The notes beneath the pieces were generated by a model. The model made no database searches, was not told the DNA's origin, and worked only from the letters and a program-made list of their open reading frames with translations. 10,034 nucleotides of DNA from Dongia_B sp035539075 (GTDB lineage: Bacteria > Pseudomonadota > Alphaproteobacteria > Dongiales > Dongiaceae): contig DATLJB010000013.1 of assembly GCA_035539075.1 (NCBI GenBank), positions 1 to 10,034 of the forward strand, read 5' to 3'. A program made the position numbers and the translations under genes. Position 1 is the first letter of the stretch. The number at the start of each line of letters is the position of its first letter. Shown here piece by piece: positions 1 through 7,115 of the stretch.

Positions 1-80
1 GGGGGACCCGGCCGGCGCGGCAGGATGAGACGGAAAAGCCGATGCGCCGGTTGGCCGATCGGCGGGCAGTGGAGAAGGTG

Positions 81-794
81 ATGACGACGACCATGAGCGA
101 CCATACCCTCAAATCATTCGACAGCGACTTGCAGCACCTCAACCACGTGCTGGCCGAAATGGGCGGTCTCGCCGAATCGCAGCTGGCCTCGGCGATCGAC
201 GCCCTGGTGCGGCGCGACAGCGAGCTCGCCACCCGCGTCGTCGAAGGCGACAAGCGGATCGACGATCTCGAACACGAGATCGGCAATTTCACCGTGCGCA
301 TCCTGGCCCTGCGCCAGCCGATGGCGCAGGATCTGCGCGAAGTGGTGGCGGCGATCAAGATCGCGGCCGATCTGGAACGCATCGGCGACTATGCCAAGAA
401 TATCGCCAAGCGTGCGCTGATCCTCAACCAGGGCGTACCGCTGCGCCCGGTCAATTCAATCCCGCGCATGGGCATGCTGGCGCAGCAGATCGTCAAAGGT
501 GTCCTCGATGCCTATATCGAAAAGGACGCGGACCGCGCCCAGGCCGTCTGGCGCCGCGACGAAGACGTCGATGAAATGTACAATAGCCTGTTCCGCGAGC
601 TCCTTACCTACATGATGGAAGACCCGCGCAATATCGGCCCCTGCACGCATCTGCTCTTCATCGCGAAGAACATCGAGCGCATCGGCGATCACGCCACCAA
701 TATCGCCGAGATCATCTATTTCCTCGTCCATGGCAAGAGCCTGGATGAATCTCGCCCCAAGGGAGATACCACGAATGTTGCAATCGGCGACTGA
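81..794 (+). CDS. phoU: Phosphate signalling complex protein PhoU
   Basis: PhoU is a cytoplasmic helical protein that links the Pst phosphate transporter to the PhoR/PhoB two-component system and damps the Pho response when phosphate is plentiful. The protein is 237 aa, normal for the family, and is all-helical in character with the two expected PhoU repeats. Each repeat carries the metal-binding E-x3-D signature: ERIGDYAKNIAKR at residues 99-111 and ERIGDHATNIAE at 199-210. I chose the ATG at 81 because GGAG at 71-74 sits six bases before it. An ATG at 93 (MSDHTLKSF) is a possible alternative. The in-frame ATG at 42 would add 13 residues unlike the family and has no clear ribosome site. phoB follows with a 20-base overlap, so the two are co-transcribed and probably translationally coupled. 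No pst gene is visible upstream within the window. The identification is very secure. Confidence 0.95.
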   Translation: MTTTMSDHTLKSFDSDLQHLNHVLAEMGGLAESQLASAIDALVRRDSELATRVVEGDKRIDDLEHEIGNFTVRILALRQPMAQDLREVVAAIKIAADLERIGDYAKNIAKRALILNQGVPLRPVNSIPRMGMLAQQIVKGVLDAYIEKDADRAQAVWRRDEDVDEMYNSLFRELLTYMMEDPRNIGPCTHLLFIAKNIERIGDHATNIAEIIYFLVHGKSLDESRPKGDTTNVAIGD

Positions 795-1536
795 CCGCAA
801 TCGACCCCAGATGAACGCGCCCCGTGACGGCCAAGCGGCCCAGACTACCCAACCGTTGATCCTGATCGTCGAGGACGAAGTCGCACTCGTGACGTTGCTG
901 CGCTACAACCTGGAGCGCGAGGGCTTTCGTGTGCTGGAAGCCGGCAATGGCGAAGAAGCCTTGCTGCTGATCAAGGAACAGCGTCCCGATCTCGTCCTGC
1001 TCGACTGGATGCTGCCGATCCTCTCCGGCATCGAGATCTGCCGCCAGATCCGCCGCAGCCCGGAACATCGTCTCACCCCCGTCATCATGCTGACGGCGCG
1101 GGGCGAGGAAGGCGACAAGCTGCGCGGCCTGGAAGTCGGCGCCGACGATTATGTCACCAAGCCCTTCAGCCCCAGCGAGCTGGTGGCGCGCGTCCGTGCG
1201 GTCCTGCGCCGGGCCAAGCCGCAGCCGCAGGGCGAGACTCTGGCCTATCGCGACCTCAATATGGATTTGATCACTCATCGCGTGCGCCGCGACGGCCGCG
1301 AGATCCATCTCGGGCCGACCGAGTTCCGCCTGCTGAAGTTCCTGATGGAAAACCAGGGCCGCGTCTTCAGCCGCGAGCAGCTGCTAGATTCGGTCTGGGG
1401 CCGCGACATCTATGTCGAGCCGCGCACCGTCGACGTGCATATCCGCCGCCTGCGCAAGGCGATCAATATCGAGGGCGCCGCCGATCTTGTCCGCACCGTG
1501 CGGTCGGCCGGCTATGCCCTCGACGCGGAAGACTGA
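775..1536 (+). CDS. phoB: Phosphate regulon response regulator PhoB (OmpR family)
   Basis: PhoB is the DNA-binding response regulator of phosphate starvation, phosphorylated by PhoR. With the start at 775 it has 253 aa. The receiver domain spans about residues 27-145, with acidic residues E33/D34, phosphoacceptor D77 in LVLLDWMLP, T107 in MLTARGEE and K129 in YVTKPFSP. A winged-helix trans_reg_C domain spans about 156-250, with recognition helix RTVDVHIRRLRKAI at 217-230. AAGGGAGA at 759-766 lies eight bases before the ATG at 775, inside phoU, and supports this start. It gives an N-terminal tail of about 25 residues not usual in PhoB. The ATG at 811 would give 241 aa, nearer the usual length of about 230, but has a weaker ribosome site. 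PhoB rather than another OmpR-type regulator is called because the gene follows phoU directly and the sequence is typical of PhoB. Confidence 0.93.
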   Translation: MLQSATDRNRPQMNAPRDGQAAQTTQPLILIVEDEVALVTLLRYNLEREGFRVLEAGNGEEALLLIKEQRPDLVLLDWMLPILSGIEICRQIRRSPEHRLTPVIMLTARGEEGDKLRGLEVGADDYVTKPFSPSELVARVRAVLRRAKPQPQGETLAYRDLNMDLITHRVRRDGREIHLGPTEFRLLKFLMENQGRVFSREQLLDSVWGRDIYVEPRTVDVHIRRLRKAINIEGAADLVRTVRSAGYALDAED

Positions 1537-1576
1537 GTGACCATCCTCCCCTTGGTCCTCACGAACTGATCCCACG

Positions 1577-1606
1577 AAGACCCGGCCCCCGCGGCCGGGT
1601 CTTTTC
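1577..1606 (+). terminator. Intrinsic terminator after phoB
   Basis: A perfect 11-bp stem is formed by AAGACCCGGCC (1577-1587) and GGCCGGGTCTT (1593-1603), with the 5-base loop CCCGC. It runs straight into a T-rich stretch (TTTTC, then TTT). It lies 40 bases after the phoB stop codon, has the classic Rho-independent form, and closes the phoU-phoB transcription unit. Confidence 0.93.
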
Positions 1607-1710
1607 TTTGGGAGGGCTGTTCCCGCGCCCGCTTTACCATCCCCTGGTTGCCATGACTGAACGGGATCGCAGTTTTCTGCCTTTCGGCGCCGCGATTCTG
1701 ATTCCCCGTA

Positions 1711-1738
1711 TTTACTGTGGATAAAAAATATTTATTCT
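1711..1738 (+). promoter_or_regulatory. Candidate sigma-70-type promoter for the universal stress gene pair
   Basis: A markedly AT-rich patch (about 1709-1745) interrupts otherwise GC-rich sequence between the phoB terminator and the first universal stress gene. Within it, TTTACT (1711-1716) and TATTCT (1733-1738) each match the -35 and -10 consensus at 4 of 6 positions and are 16 bases apart. Transcription would start near 1745, leaving about 50 bases of leader before the ribosome site GGGGAGGTGA (1781-1790). The match is only moderate. The case rests on base composition and position. The rest of the 1537-1793 gap holds only the phoB terminator and unremarkable sequence. Confidence 0.4.
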
Positions 1739-1793
1739 AAAGAAATCGCTTGATCGCTGTGGTCCGGCGACTGGTCAAATGGGGAGGTGAGGA

Positions 1794-2225
1794 ATGCCGA
1801 AGAACATCCTATGCGCCGTCGATGGCTCACATATCGCCGACCGCGCTGCCGCCTGCGCCGCCGACCTGGCGAAGGAGACCGGCGCGAAACTGACTTTCGT
1901 CAACGTCAATACGGTGCCCAGCGAGCGCATGGCACAGACCTATTTCTGGGATGAAAAACTGGTTTCTGCAATCGACAGCCAGATCCACAGCCAGCTTGCT
2001 CTGGCGACCCAGGCGGCCGCCAAGCATGGCGTGACGAAATGTGATGCGGTGGTGATCACCGGCAGCAAGGTCGCTTCCGCCATCGTCGCCTATGCCGATG
2101 CCAAGCACTTCGACCACATCGTCATGGGAACCGGCGTCACCACCGAACTGGAGCGGCTCTTCCTCGGCTCGGTGGCGACCGATGTTGTCGCCCGCGCCCA
2201 TTGCCCCGTCACCATCGTTCGGTGA
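1794..2225 (+). CDS. Universal stress protein, UspA family (first of a tandem pair)
   Basis: This is a single-domain UspA-fold protein of 143 aa, the usual length, cytoplasmic and with no signal peptide. The first strand, NILCAVDGS (residues 4-12), carries the conserved Asp (D10) that contacts adenine in ATP-binding Usps. The C-terminal nucleotide loop reads MGTGVTTELERLFLGS (111-126), followed by the typical ending HCPVTIV. The family motif G-x2-G-x9-G-S/T is only partly kept: G112, G125 and S126 are present, but the second Gly position is V115, with a Gly one residue earlier. ATP binding is therefore uncertain. The start is fixed by the strong ribosome site GGAGG (1783-1787), six bases before ATG. 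The next gene is a close paralogue. UspA-like proteins respond to starvation, oxygen limitation or oxidative stress, but nothing here shows which stress applies. Confidence 0.9.
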   Translation: MPKNILCAVDGSHIADRAAACAADLAKETGAKLTFVNVNTVPSERMAQTYFWDEKLVSAIDSQIHSQLALATQAAAKHGVTKCDAVVITGSKVASAIVAYADAKHFDHIVMGTGVTTELERLFLGSVATDVVARAHCPVTIVR

Positions 2226-2248
2226 CGAGCCTCCGATAGCCTCGGACT

Positions 2249-2272
2249 GGGGCGGCGGCCCATCGCCGCCCC
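2249..2272 (+). other. GC-rich hairpin between the two universal stress genes
   Basis: GGGGCGGCG (2249-2257) and CGCCGCCCC (2264-2272) form a perfect 9-bp stem around the 6-base loop GCCCAT, starting 24 bases after the first stop codon. There is no T-run after it, so it is not a normal intrinsic terminator. It may protect the 3' end of the upstream message or partly attenuate transcription into the second gene. Further along the same gap, ATAGGATC (2300-2307) and GATCCCTAT (2330-2338) make a second, imperfect inverted repeat with a one-base bulge. Confidence 0.4.
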
Positions 2273-2413
2273 CGCTGCAGCCACGCCCGCGGCGCGGCGA
2301 TAGGATCTCCTCTGCAAATCGCCGGCGGTGATCCCTATATCCTCCAAAGAACCGGCGTGATCGGCTCGCCCATGGCACCTCGGCCCATCGCGCCGGAATG
2401 GAAGGAGGAAGTC

Positions 2414-2845
2414 ATGACCAGCAAGATCCTCTGCGCCGTCAACGGATCGGCCGAAGCCGATCATGCGGCGGCCTGTGCCGCCGATCTCGCGAAAGGGACC
2501 GGCGCCTTCTTAACCTTCGTGAACGTCAACGTCATGGCGCGGGGTCCCTTGGCCCGCGACGGCTATTGGGACGAGCTGCAGTTGGAGGCTCCCGATCTCC
2601 AGGGCCATGCCGTGCTCGGCCATCCGACTGATTTCGCCCAGAGCCATGGCGTCGACCGCTTCAATGCGGTGGTGATCAGCGGCGACCGCGTCTATACGGC
2701 CTTGCTCTCTTATGCCGAGAACAAGGGGTACGACCATATCGTGCTCGGCACCCATATCACCAACGGCCTCCGGCGCCTGATCGAAGGCTCGACGGCGAGC
2801 GACGTGTTCACACACGCGCATTGCCCGGTCACCATCGTGCATTGA
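2414..2845 (+). CDS. Universal stress protein, UspA family (second of a tandem pair, divergent nucleotide site)
   Basis: This is a paralogue of the preceding gene, also 143 aa. By hand alignment without gaps, 77 of 143 residues are identical. Identity is strongest over the first 40 residues (ILCAV, AAACAADLAK, LTFVNVN) and the last 15 (AHCPVTIV), and weakest in the middle (41-80). Two residues of the ATP site have changed: the conserved Asp after strand 1 is Asn (N10 in ILCAVNGS), and the second Gly of the G-x2-G motif is Ile (GTHITNGLRRLIEGS, residues 112-126). It may bind nucleotide poorly or not at all. ATG 2414 is chosen because AAGGAGG (2402-2408) sits five bases upstream. An in-frame ATG at 2357 would add 19 residues with no family similarity. 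The gene ends before a strong hairpin and probably shares transcription with its neighbour. Confidence 0.88.
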   Translation: MTSKILCAVNGSAEADHAAACAADLAKGTGAFLTFVNVNVMARGPLARDGYWDELQLEAPDLQGHAVLGHPTDFAQSHGVDRFNAVVISGDRVYTALLSYAENKGYDHIVLGTHITNGLRRLIEGSTASDVFTHAHCPVTIVH

Positions 2846-2869
2846 GGCATAGCGTATTGAGCCGTGTCG

Positions 2870-2900
2870 GCAAGTGCCCGGCCATGGGTACTTGCTTCTT
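2870..2900 (+). terminator. Intrinsic terminator between convergent universal stress and purH genes
   Basis: GCAAGTGCCC (2870-2879) pairs with GGGTACTTGC (2886-2895). The stem is 10 bp with one G-U pair, around the loop GGCCAT. On the plus strand it is followed by TTCTT, a weak T-tract, so it most likely ends the universal stress gene transcript. It begins only four bases beyond the purH stop codon, so it can also form at the 3' end of the purH message. In that direction there is no T-tract. Confidence 0.7.
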
Positions 2901-4522
2901 CAGTGCCGGAAGTGGCGCAGGCCGGTGAAGACCATGGCGAGACCTGCTCCATCCGCGGCGGCGATCACCTCGTCGTCGCGCATCGAGCCGCCCGGCTGGA
3001 TGACGGCTGTGGCGCCGGCTTCGGCTGCCGCCAGCAATCCGTCGGCAAAGGGGAAGAAAGCGTCTGAGGCGACCACCGAGCCTTTGGCCCAGCTCTGCGC
3101 GTCACCGGCGGTCTTCGCCGCTTCGGCCGCCTTCCAGGCGGCGATGCGGCTGGAATCGACGCGGCTCATCTGCCCGGCGCCGATGCCAACGGTGGCGCCG
3201 TTCTTGGCGTAGACGATGGCGTTGGACTTCACATGCTTGGCGACGCGCATGGCGAAGATGAGGTCGGCGAGCTCGACCGCATTCGGTGCACGCTTCGTCA
3301 CCACCTTGAGCGCCGCCGGATCGACGCGGCCATTGTCGCGGCTCTGCGCCAGGAAGCCGCCGGCGAGGCTCTTGAAGATGAGGCCGGGCGCGGCGGGATC
3401 GGGCAGGCCGCCGGTCTCGAGCACGCGCAGGTTCTTCTTCTTCGCCAGCACGGCCTGCGCCTCGGCGCTGACCTTCGGCGCGATGATCACTTCCGAGAAA
3501 ACCTGGCTGATCAGGTCGGCGGTTGCGGCGTCAAGCTCGCGATTGACGGCGATGATGCCGCCGAAGGCGCTGACCGTGTCGCAGGCGAAAGCGCGGCGAT
3601 AGGCGCTGGCGAGATCGCTGCCGGTGGCGACGCCGCAGGGATTGGCATGCTTGATGATGGCGACCGCCGGCTCGGCGAATTCCGCCACCGCCTCGAAGGC
3701 GGCGTCGGTGTCGTTGAGATTGTTGTAGCTGAGCTCCTTGCCCTGCAGCTGCTTCGCCGTGGCGATGCCGAAGCGCTGCTCGGATGTCGCATAGAAAGCG
3801 GCGCGCTGATGCGGGTTCTCGCCATAGCGCAACTCGGCGCGGCGTTGCCCGGCGATGGTCAGGCGATCCGGGAAGGCCGTCTCTTCCTCTTTCGCCATCC
3901 AGCTGCTGATGGCGGCATCATAGGAAGCCGTGCGGGCATAGGCGTCGAGCGCCAGGCGGCGGCGCAGTTTCAAACTGGTGGCGCCGCCCTGGGCCGCCAT
4001 TTCCGCCATCACCGCGTCATAGTCCTTGGGATCGGTGACGATGGCGACGAAATCGTGGTTCTTGGCGGCGGCGCGGATCATCGCCGGCCCGCCGATATCG
4101 ATGTTCTCGATGCAGGTCTCGCGATCGGCACCCTTGGCTACCGTTGCCTCGAAGGGATAGAGATTGACCACCACCATGTCGATATCGGCGATTCCGTGGT
4201 CGCGCTGGGCATCGAGGTGATGCTGCAAATCGCGCCGCGCCAGGATGCCGCCATGGATGACGGGATGCAGCGTCTTCACGCGGCCGTCCATGATCTCCGG
4301 GAAGCCGGTATGGTCAGAGACCTCCTTGACCGGAATGCCCGCTTCGGCGATCGCCTTGGCCGAGCCGCCGGTCGAGAGGATCTCGACGCCGCGATCGGCG
4401 AGGAAGCGGGCGAAGGGAACAAGATCGGTCTTGTCGGAGACGGAGAGCAGGGCGCGGCGCACCTGGCGATGATTGAGGGCGACGTCGCTGAGGCGTTTCT
4501 GCGGGGTGTGGCTGCTGCTCAT
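2900..4522 (-). CDS. purH: Bifunctional AICAR formyltransferase / IMP cyclohydrolase
   Basis: PurH catalyses the last two steps of de novo purine synthesis: formylation of AICAR with 10-formyl-tetrahydrofolate, then cyclisation of FAICAR to IMP. At 540 aa it has full family length. The N-terminal MGS-like cyclohydrolase domain (about 20-165) shows ALLSVSDKTDL (24-34), STGGSAKAI (50-58) and GRVKTLHP (80-87). The transformylase domain follows, with RYGENPHQ (232-239), the catalytic Lys-His pair K291-H292 in IIKHANPCGVA, and the C-terminal GGSMRDDE (511-518). The start codon ATG (4522-4520) is preceded by AGGA in AGAGACAGGAAG. It is the last gene of the minus-strand run rpe, heparinase-like, purH, with a 102-base gap from the heparinase-like gene. 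No purine riboswitch or clear PurR site is seen in that gap. Confidence 0.97.
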   Translation of the reverse strand: MSSSHTPQKRLSDVALNHRQVRRALLSVSDKTDLVPFARFLADRGVEILSTGGSAKAIAEAGIPVKEVSDHTGFPEIMDGRVKTLHPVIHGGILARRDLQHHLDAQRDHGIADIDMVVVNLYPFEATVAKGADRETCIENIDIGGPAMIRAAAKNHDFVAIVTDPKDYDAVMAEMAAQGGATSLKLRRRLALDAYARTASYDAAISSWMAKEEETAFPDRLTIAGQRRAELRYGENPHQRAAFYATSEQRFGIATAKQLQGKELSYNNLNDTDAAFEAVAEFAEPAVAIIKHANPCGVATGSDLASAYRRAFACDTVSAFGGIIAVNRELDAATADLISQVFSEVIIAPKVSAEAQAVLAKKKNLRVLETGGLPDPAAPGLIFKSLAGGFLAQSRDNGRVDPAALKVVTKRAPNAVELADLIFAMRVAKHVKSNAIVYAKNGATVGIGAGQMSRVDSSRIAAWKAAEAAKTAGDAQSWAKGSVVASDAFFPFADGLLAAAEAGATAVIQPGGSMRDDEVIAAADGAGLAMVFTGLRHFRH

Positions 4523-4581
4523 TCTTCCTGTCTCTCAAAAGCAGCGCCTGCGGAGACGCCGCACTGTATCCTGCGAGGCAT

Positions 4582-4601
4582 CGTGCCGTGGCGACGGCAC
4601 G
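4582..4601 (-). other. Intergenic hairpin between the heparinase-like gene and purH
   Basis: CGTGCCGT (4582-4589) and ACGGCACG (4594-4601) form a perfect 8-bp stem with a 4-base loop (CGCC as read on the transcribed minus strand). It starts 23 bases after the heparinase-like stop codon and ends about 60 bases before the purH start. There is no T-run in the minus direction, so full termination is unlikely. It could be a processing or stability element that sets different levels for the two genes. Its function is not shown by sequence alone. Confidence 0.4.
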
Positions 4602-4624
4602 CGGCCTTCAGATAAAAACGGATC

Positions 4625-6364
4625 TCACTTGCCGCCTTCCTTCTGGAAGGCCCATTTGACGGTGGTGCTGTCGCTGTCGATCATGCCGAGCACCACCAGC
4701 TGCTGGCTCCTGCGCACCTGGCCGCGCTGGCCCATATAGATGCTTTCGGCGAGCGCGATATCGGCGCCCTGGATGCGCATGCGCCAGCCGCTGCCGCCCG
4801 GCAGCTTCAGCAGCGCCGCCTGGCCGTTCTGGGTGATCGAGGCTTGGACCTGCGGATGCAGGTGGAAGCGCAAGGCGAAGGAATTGCCGCCGGTGCCGTT
4901 CAATATGTCCTCGCCCATCAGCTCGCTGCCATCGGCGGCGAGGAACAGGCGGCGGCGATGCACCAGGCCGAAGGATTCGTCATAGCCGTTATGGCTGGTA
5001 TCGAGCCAGACCTGGCCGTCGGTCTCGTCGCGCCGGCTGGTGACGATGGTCGGGATCAAGGCCATGCCGCCATGGTCCAGCAGCATGCTGGAATTGGTGT
5101 CGTCGACCACCAGGGTCGAATGGGCGGCGGTCGCCCGCTGCACCTGGCGCCATTCCGGCGCCGACGGATGGCCGGCGCCGCAATTGACGATCATACGGTC
5201 GGCGCCGTAGCTCATCTCGAAAGAAAGCGTGCCGGCATGGGCATGGGTATCGAGGCCATGGCGCGGCGGCGCGCCGCAATCCATGATGACAAGCGCTTTG
5301 CCGGCCTGCAGCCGCTGGAAGCCGGTCAGCGGCAGCTGCGTGAGATGCCGTTCGCGCTCGCCGCCGATGCGGCTGAAAACCAAAGCGAGCAGCTCCGGCG
5401 TTTCCTCGTTGGTATCGTTGAACAACGCCAGCTTGCCGTCGCCGTGGCACATCATGTGGAGAACGGCGCCCAGATTCTCGATGGCGATCTGCAGATGGTC
5501 CGGCAAGGCCTGGCGGGCCAGGGTCAGCACCTGGCGAAGATCGAGCAGATGCTGTAGCAGATCGAGGATGATACCGGGGCTGCGCTCGACATGGCCGCCA
5601 TCGGCCAGCATCTGCTTGCCGATCTCCAGGGCGAAAATGCGCCGGCCGCGGGCGAGATAGGCATCCCCCTGCGGCAGCATGGCGCCGGCCATCATCAGAA
5701 CGCTGGCCGCCTTGAGAAGCGCGCTGCCGGCAAGTCCGTCCGGCAAGGCGCGCGCAAGATGCGTTGCCTGGCGGTTGAGACTGTAGAGCAGGGCCGAGCG
5801 GAACAGGGCGTCGGTCTGCACCTCGAGGAAGGGATGATGCAGCAGGATCTGCCGCAGCCGGGCCGAGAGGATGTCGCTGCGCCAGGCGAAGCTGTCATAG
5901 CCGGGATTTTCATCCAGCCATTGCTGGGTCAGCTGCCGGGCGAGCTGCCGCGCCGTCGGTCCGCCGCAGGCGCGCAGATCGGCAAGCCAGGCGAAACCGT
6001 TCATCCAGCCGCGCCAGGCAAGGCTGGTGCCGATCGGATTGCCAAGCGGCTTCGGGCTTCTGACGACCTCGCTGCCATAGCGGTATTCGCCGCCGAGAAG
6101 ATGCAGGCCGGCCTGCTCGTCGCCCGGCCAGACCTCGACCGGCGTCACCGCCAGATCGCCGCTGGAACGGTTGCCGAGCGCCCAGCCGTAGAAGCGGCTG
6201 CCATAGATCGGTTGGGCCAAGCTGCGCCATGTCTGCGACAGCAGCAAATCCCGTGGCAGGCTGAACATGGTCTGCAGCCGGGGGGCGATCAGCTTCGGCC
6301 GCTGATTGCCCTTGCGCGGTCGCGTCTGGCTCTGGATGAGGTCGCTGGTTGCGCTGTCCGCCAC
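4625..6364 (-). CDS. Heparinase II/III family protein (polysaccharide-lyase-like), substrate unknown
   Basis: This 579-aa protein has the two-part architecture of heparinase II/III-like proteins: an N-terminal alpha-helical toroid (about 40-330) and a C-terminal beta-rich Heparinase_II_III domain (about 350-575). Signatures are DGGHVERSPGIIL (255-267), HGDGKLALFND (307-317) and THAHAGTLSFEMSYG (373-387), with His and Glu residues typical of the lyase active site. Family lyases cleave uronic-acid polysaccharides by beta-elimination, but the substrate here cannot be told. The N-terminus (MADSATSDLIQSQTRPRKG) is polar, with no signal peptide or membrane segment, which is odd for a secreted lyase. 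The start is a GTG 15 bases after the rpe stop, with GAGG upstream. The ATG at residue 33 is a weaker alternative. From memory, a heparinase-like gene beside purH and rpe is common in alphaproteobacteria. The family is secure; the role is unknown. Confidence 0.88.
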   Translation of the reverse strand: MADSATSDLIQSQTRPRKGNQRPKLIAPRLQTMFSLPRDLLLSQTWRSLAQPIYGSRFYGWALGNRSSGDLAVTPVEVWPGDEQAGLHLLGGEYRYGSEVVRSPKPLGNPIGTSLAWRGWMNGFAWLADLRACGGPTARQLARQLTQQWLDENPGYDSFAWRSDILSARLRQILLHHPFLEVQTDALFRSALLYSLNRQATHLARALPDGLAGSALLKAASVLMMAGAMLPQGDAYLARGRRIFALEIGKQMLADGGHVERSPGIILDLLQHLLDLRQVLTLARQALPDHLQIAIENLGAVLHMMCHGDGKLALFNDTNEETPELLALVFSRIGGERERHLTQLPLTGFQRLQAGKALVIMDCGAPPRHGLDTHAHAGTLSFEMSYGADRMIVNCGAGHPSAPEWRQVQRATAAHSTLVVDDTNSSMLLDHGGMALIPTIVTSRRDETDGQVWLDTSHNGYDESFGLVHRRRLFLAADGSELMGEDILNGTGGNSFALRFHLHPQVQASITQNGQAALLKLPGGSGWRMRIQGADIALAESIYMGQRGQVRRSQQLVVLGMIDSDSTTVKWAFQKEGGK

Positions 6365-6379
6365 GGCCCCGATCCTCGC

Positions 6380-7054
6380 TCAGCCCCGCAAACGGGCGAT
6401 ATTGCCGGCGTATTTGGCCGGGCCGCCGGTGAAGGTGGCGGTGCCGGCGACCAGCACATCGGCGCCGGCGGCGATCGCCGTGGCGGCCGTCTCATGATTG
6501 ATGCCGCCATCGACCTCGAGATCGATCGCCCGGCCGCCTTGCGACTCGGAAACGGCATCGATGCGGCGGCGGATCTCGCGGATCTTGTCGCTGGCGCTGC
6601 CGATATATTTCTGGCCGCCGAAGCCCGGATTGACGCTCATGACGAGAACGAGGTCTATCTCCGGCAGCAGGTAATCGAGCACCGAAAGCGGCGTCGCCGG
6701 GTTGAGCGAGACGCCGGCCTTCTTTCCCAGCGACTTGATCAGCTGCACGGTGCGATGGGGATGCGGTCCCGCTTCCGGGTGGAAGGTGATGATATCCGCA
6801 CCTGCCTCGGCGAATTCCGTGACGAAGGCGTCGACCGGGGAGATCATCAGATGCACGTCGAAGGGCAGCTTGCTATGCGGGCGGAGCGCCTTCGCCACCA
6901 TCGGACCGATCGTCAGATTGGGCACGAAATGGCCGTCCATGACGTCGATATGGACGTAATCAGCCCCAGCCTCGGTGATGGCGCGGACTTCGGCACCCAA
7001 TTGGGCGAAATCGGCCGAGAGAATCGAGGGGGCGATCTTGATTTTTTGCTGCAT
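6380..7054 (-). CDS. rpe: Ribulose-phosphate 3-epimerase
   Basis: Rpe interconverts D-ribulose 5-phosphate and D-xylulose 5-phosphate in the pentose phosphate pathway, and in the Calvin cycle where one is present. It is a TIM-barrel enzyme of 224 aa, the normal size. All expected signatures are present: APSILSADF (8-16), HIDVMDGHFVPN (35-46), DVHLM (66-70), MSVNPGFGGQ (139-148) and EVDGGI (180-185). The four metal ligands are H35, D37, H68 and D182. The ATG at 7054 is chosen because AAGGAG lies about five bases upstream. A longer open frame reaches 7210, but its extra 52 residues do not resemble the family. It is the first gene of the minus-strand cluster, is followed after 15 bases by the heparinase-like gene, and is divergent from kbl across a 276-base gap. 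Confidence 0.97.
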   Translation of the reverse strand: MQQKIKIAPSILSADFAQLGAEVRAITEAGADYVHIDVMDGHFVPNLTIGPMVAKALRPHSKLPFDVHLMISPVDAFVTEFAEAGADIITFHPEAGPHPHRTVQLIKSLGKKAGVSLNPATPLSVLDYLLPEIDLVLVMSVNPGFGGQKYIGSASDKIREIRRRIDAVSESQGGRAIDLEVDGGINHETAATAIAAGADVLVAGTATFTGGPAKYAGNIARLRG

Positions 7055-7115
7055 CTTTTCTCCTTGGCCGATACCTACCATCCGCGCCCCGGCGGGGCAA
7101 GCCGAGGCGGGCGCT

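Noticed and set aside
2..28. Open frame ending in TGA at 26-28 (GDPAGAAG), possibly the tail of an upstream gene
   Set aside because: Only eight residues are visible and they do not match the expected end of pstB (usually ...TGRFG/TGRYG). Too short to support.
1..80. A Pho box upstream of phoU
   Set aside because: No pair of 11-base CTGTCAT-like repeats is visible. phoU is probably transcribed from a promoter outside the window.
1750..1780. TTGATC...GTCAAAT as a possible FNR/Anr site before the universal stress genes
   Set aside because: The half-sites are about 20 bases apart rather than the four required by TTGAT-N4-ATCAA, so it does not fit.
3233..4615. Long plus-strand open frame (460 codons) opposite purH
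   Set aside because: It is a mirror of the purH codon bias in GC-rich DNA. The protein is low-complexity, has no family features, and purH on the other strand is certain.
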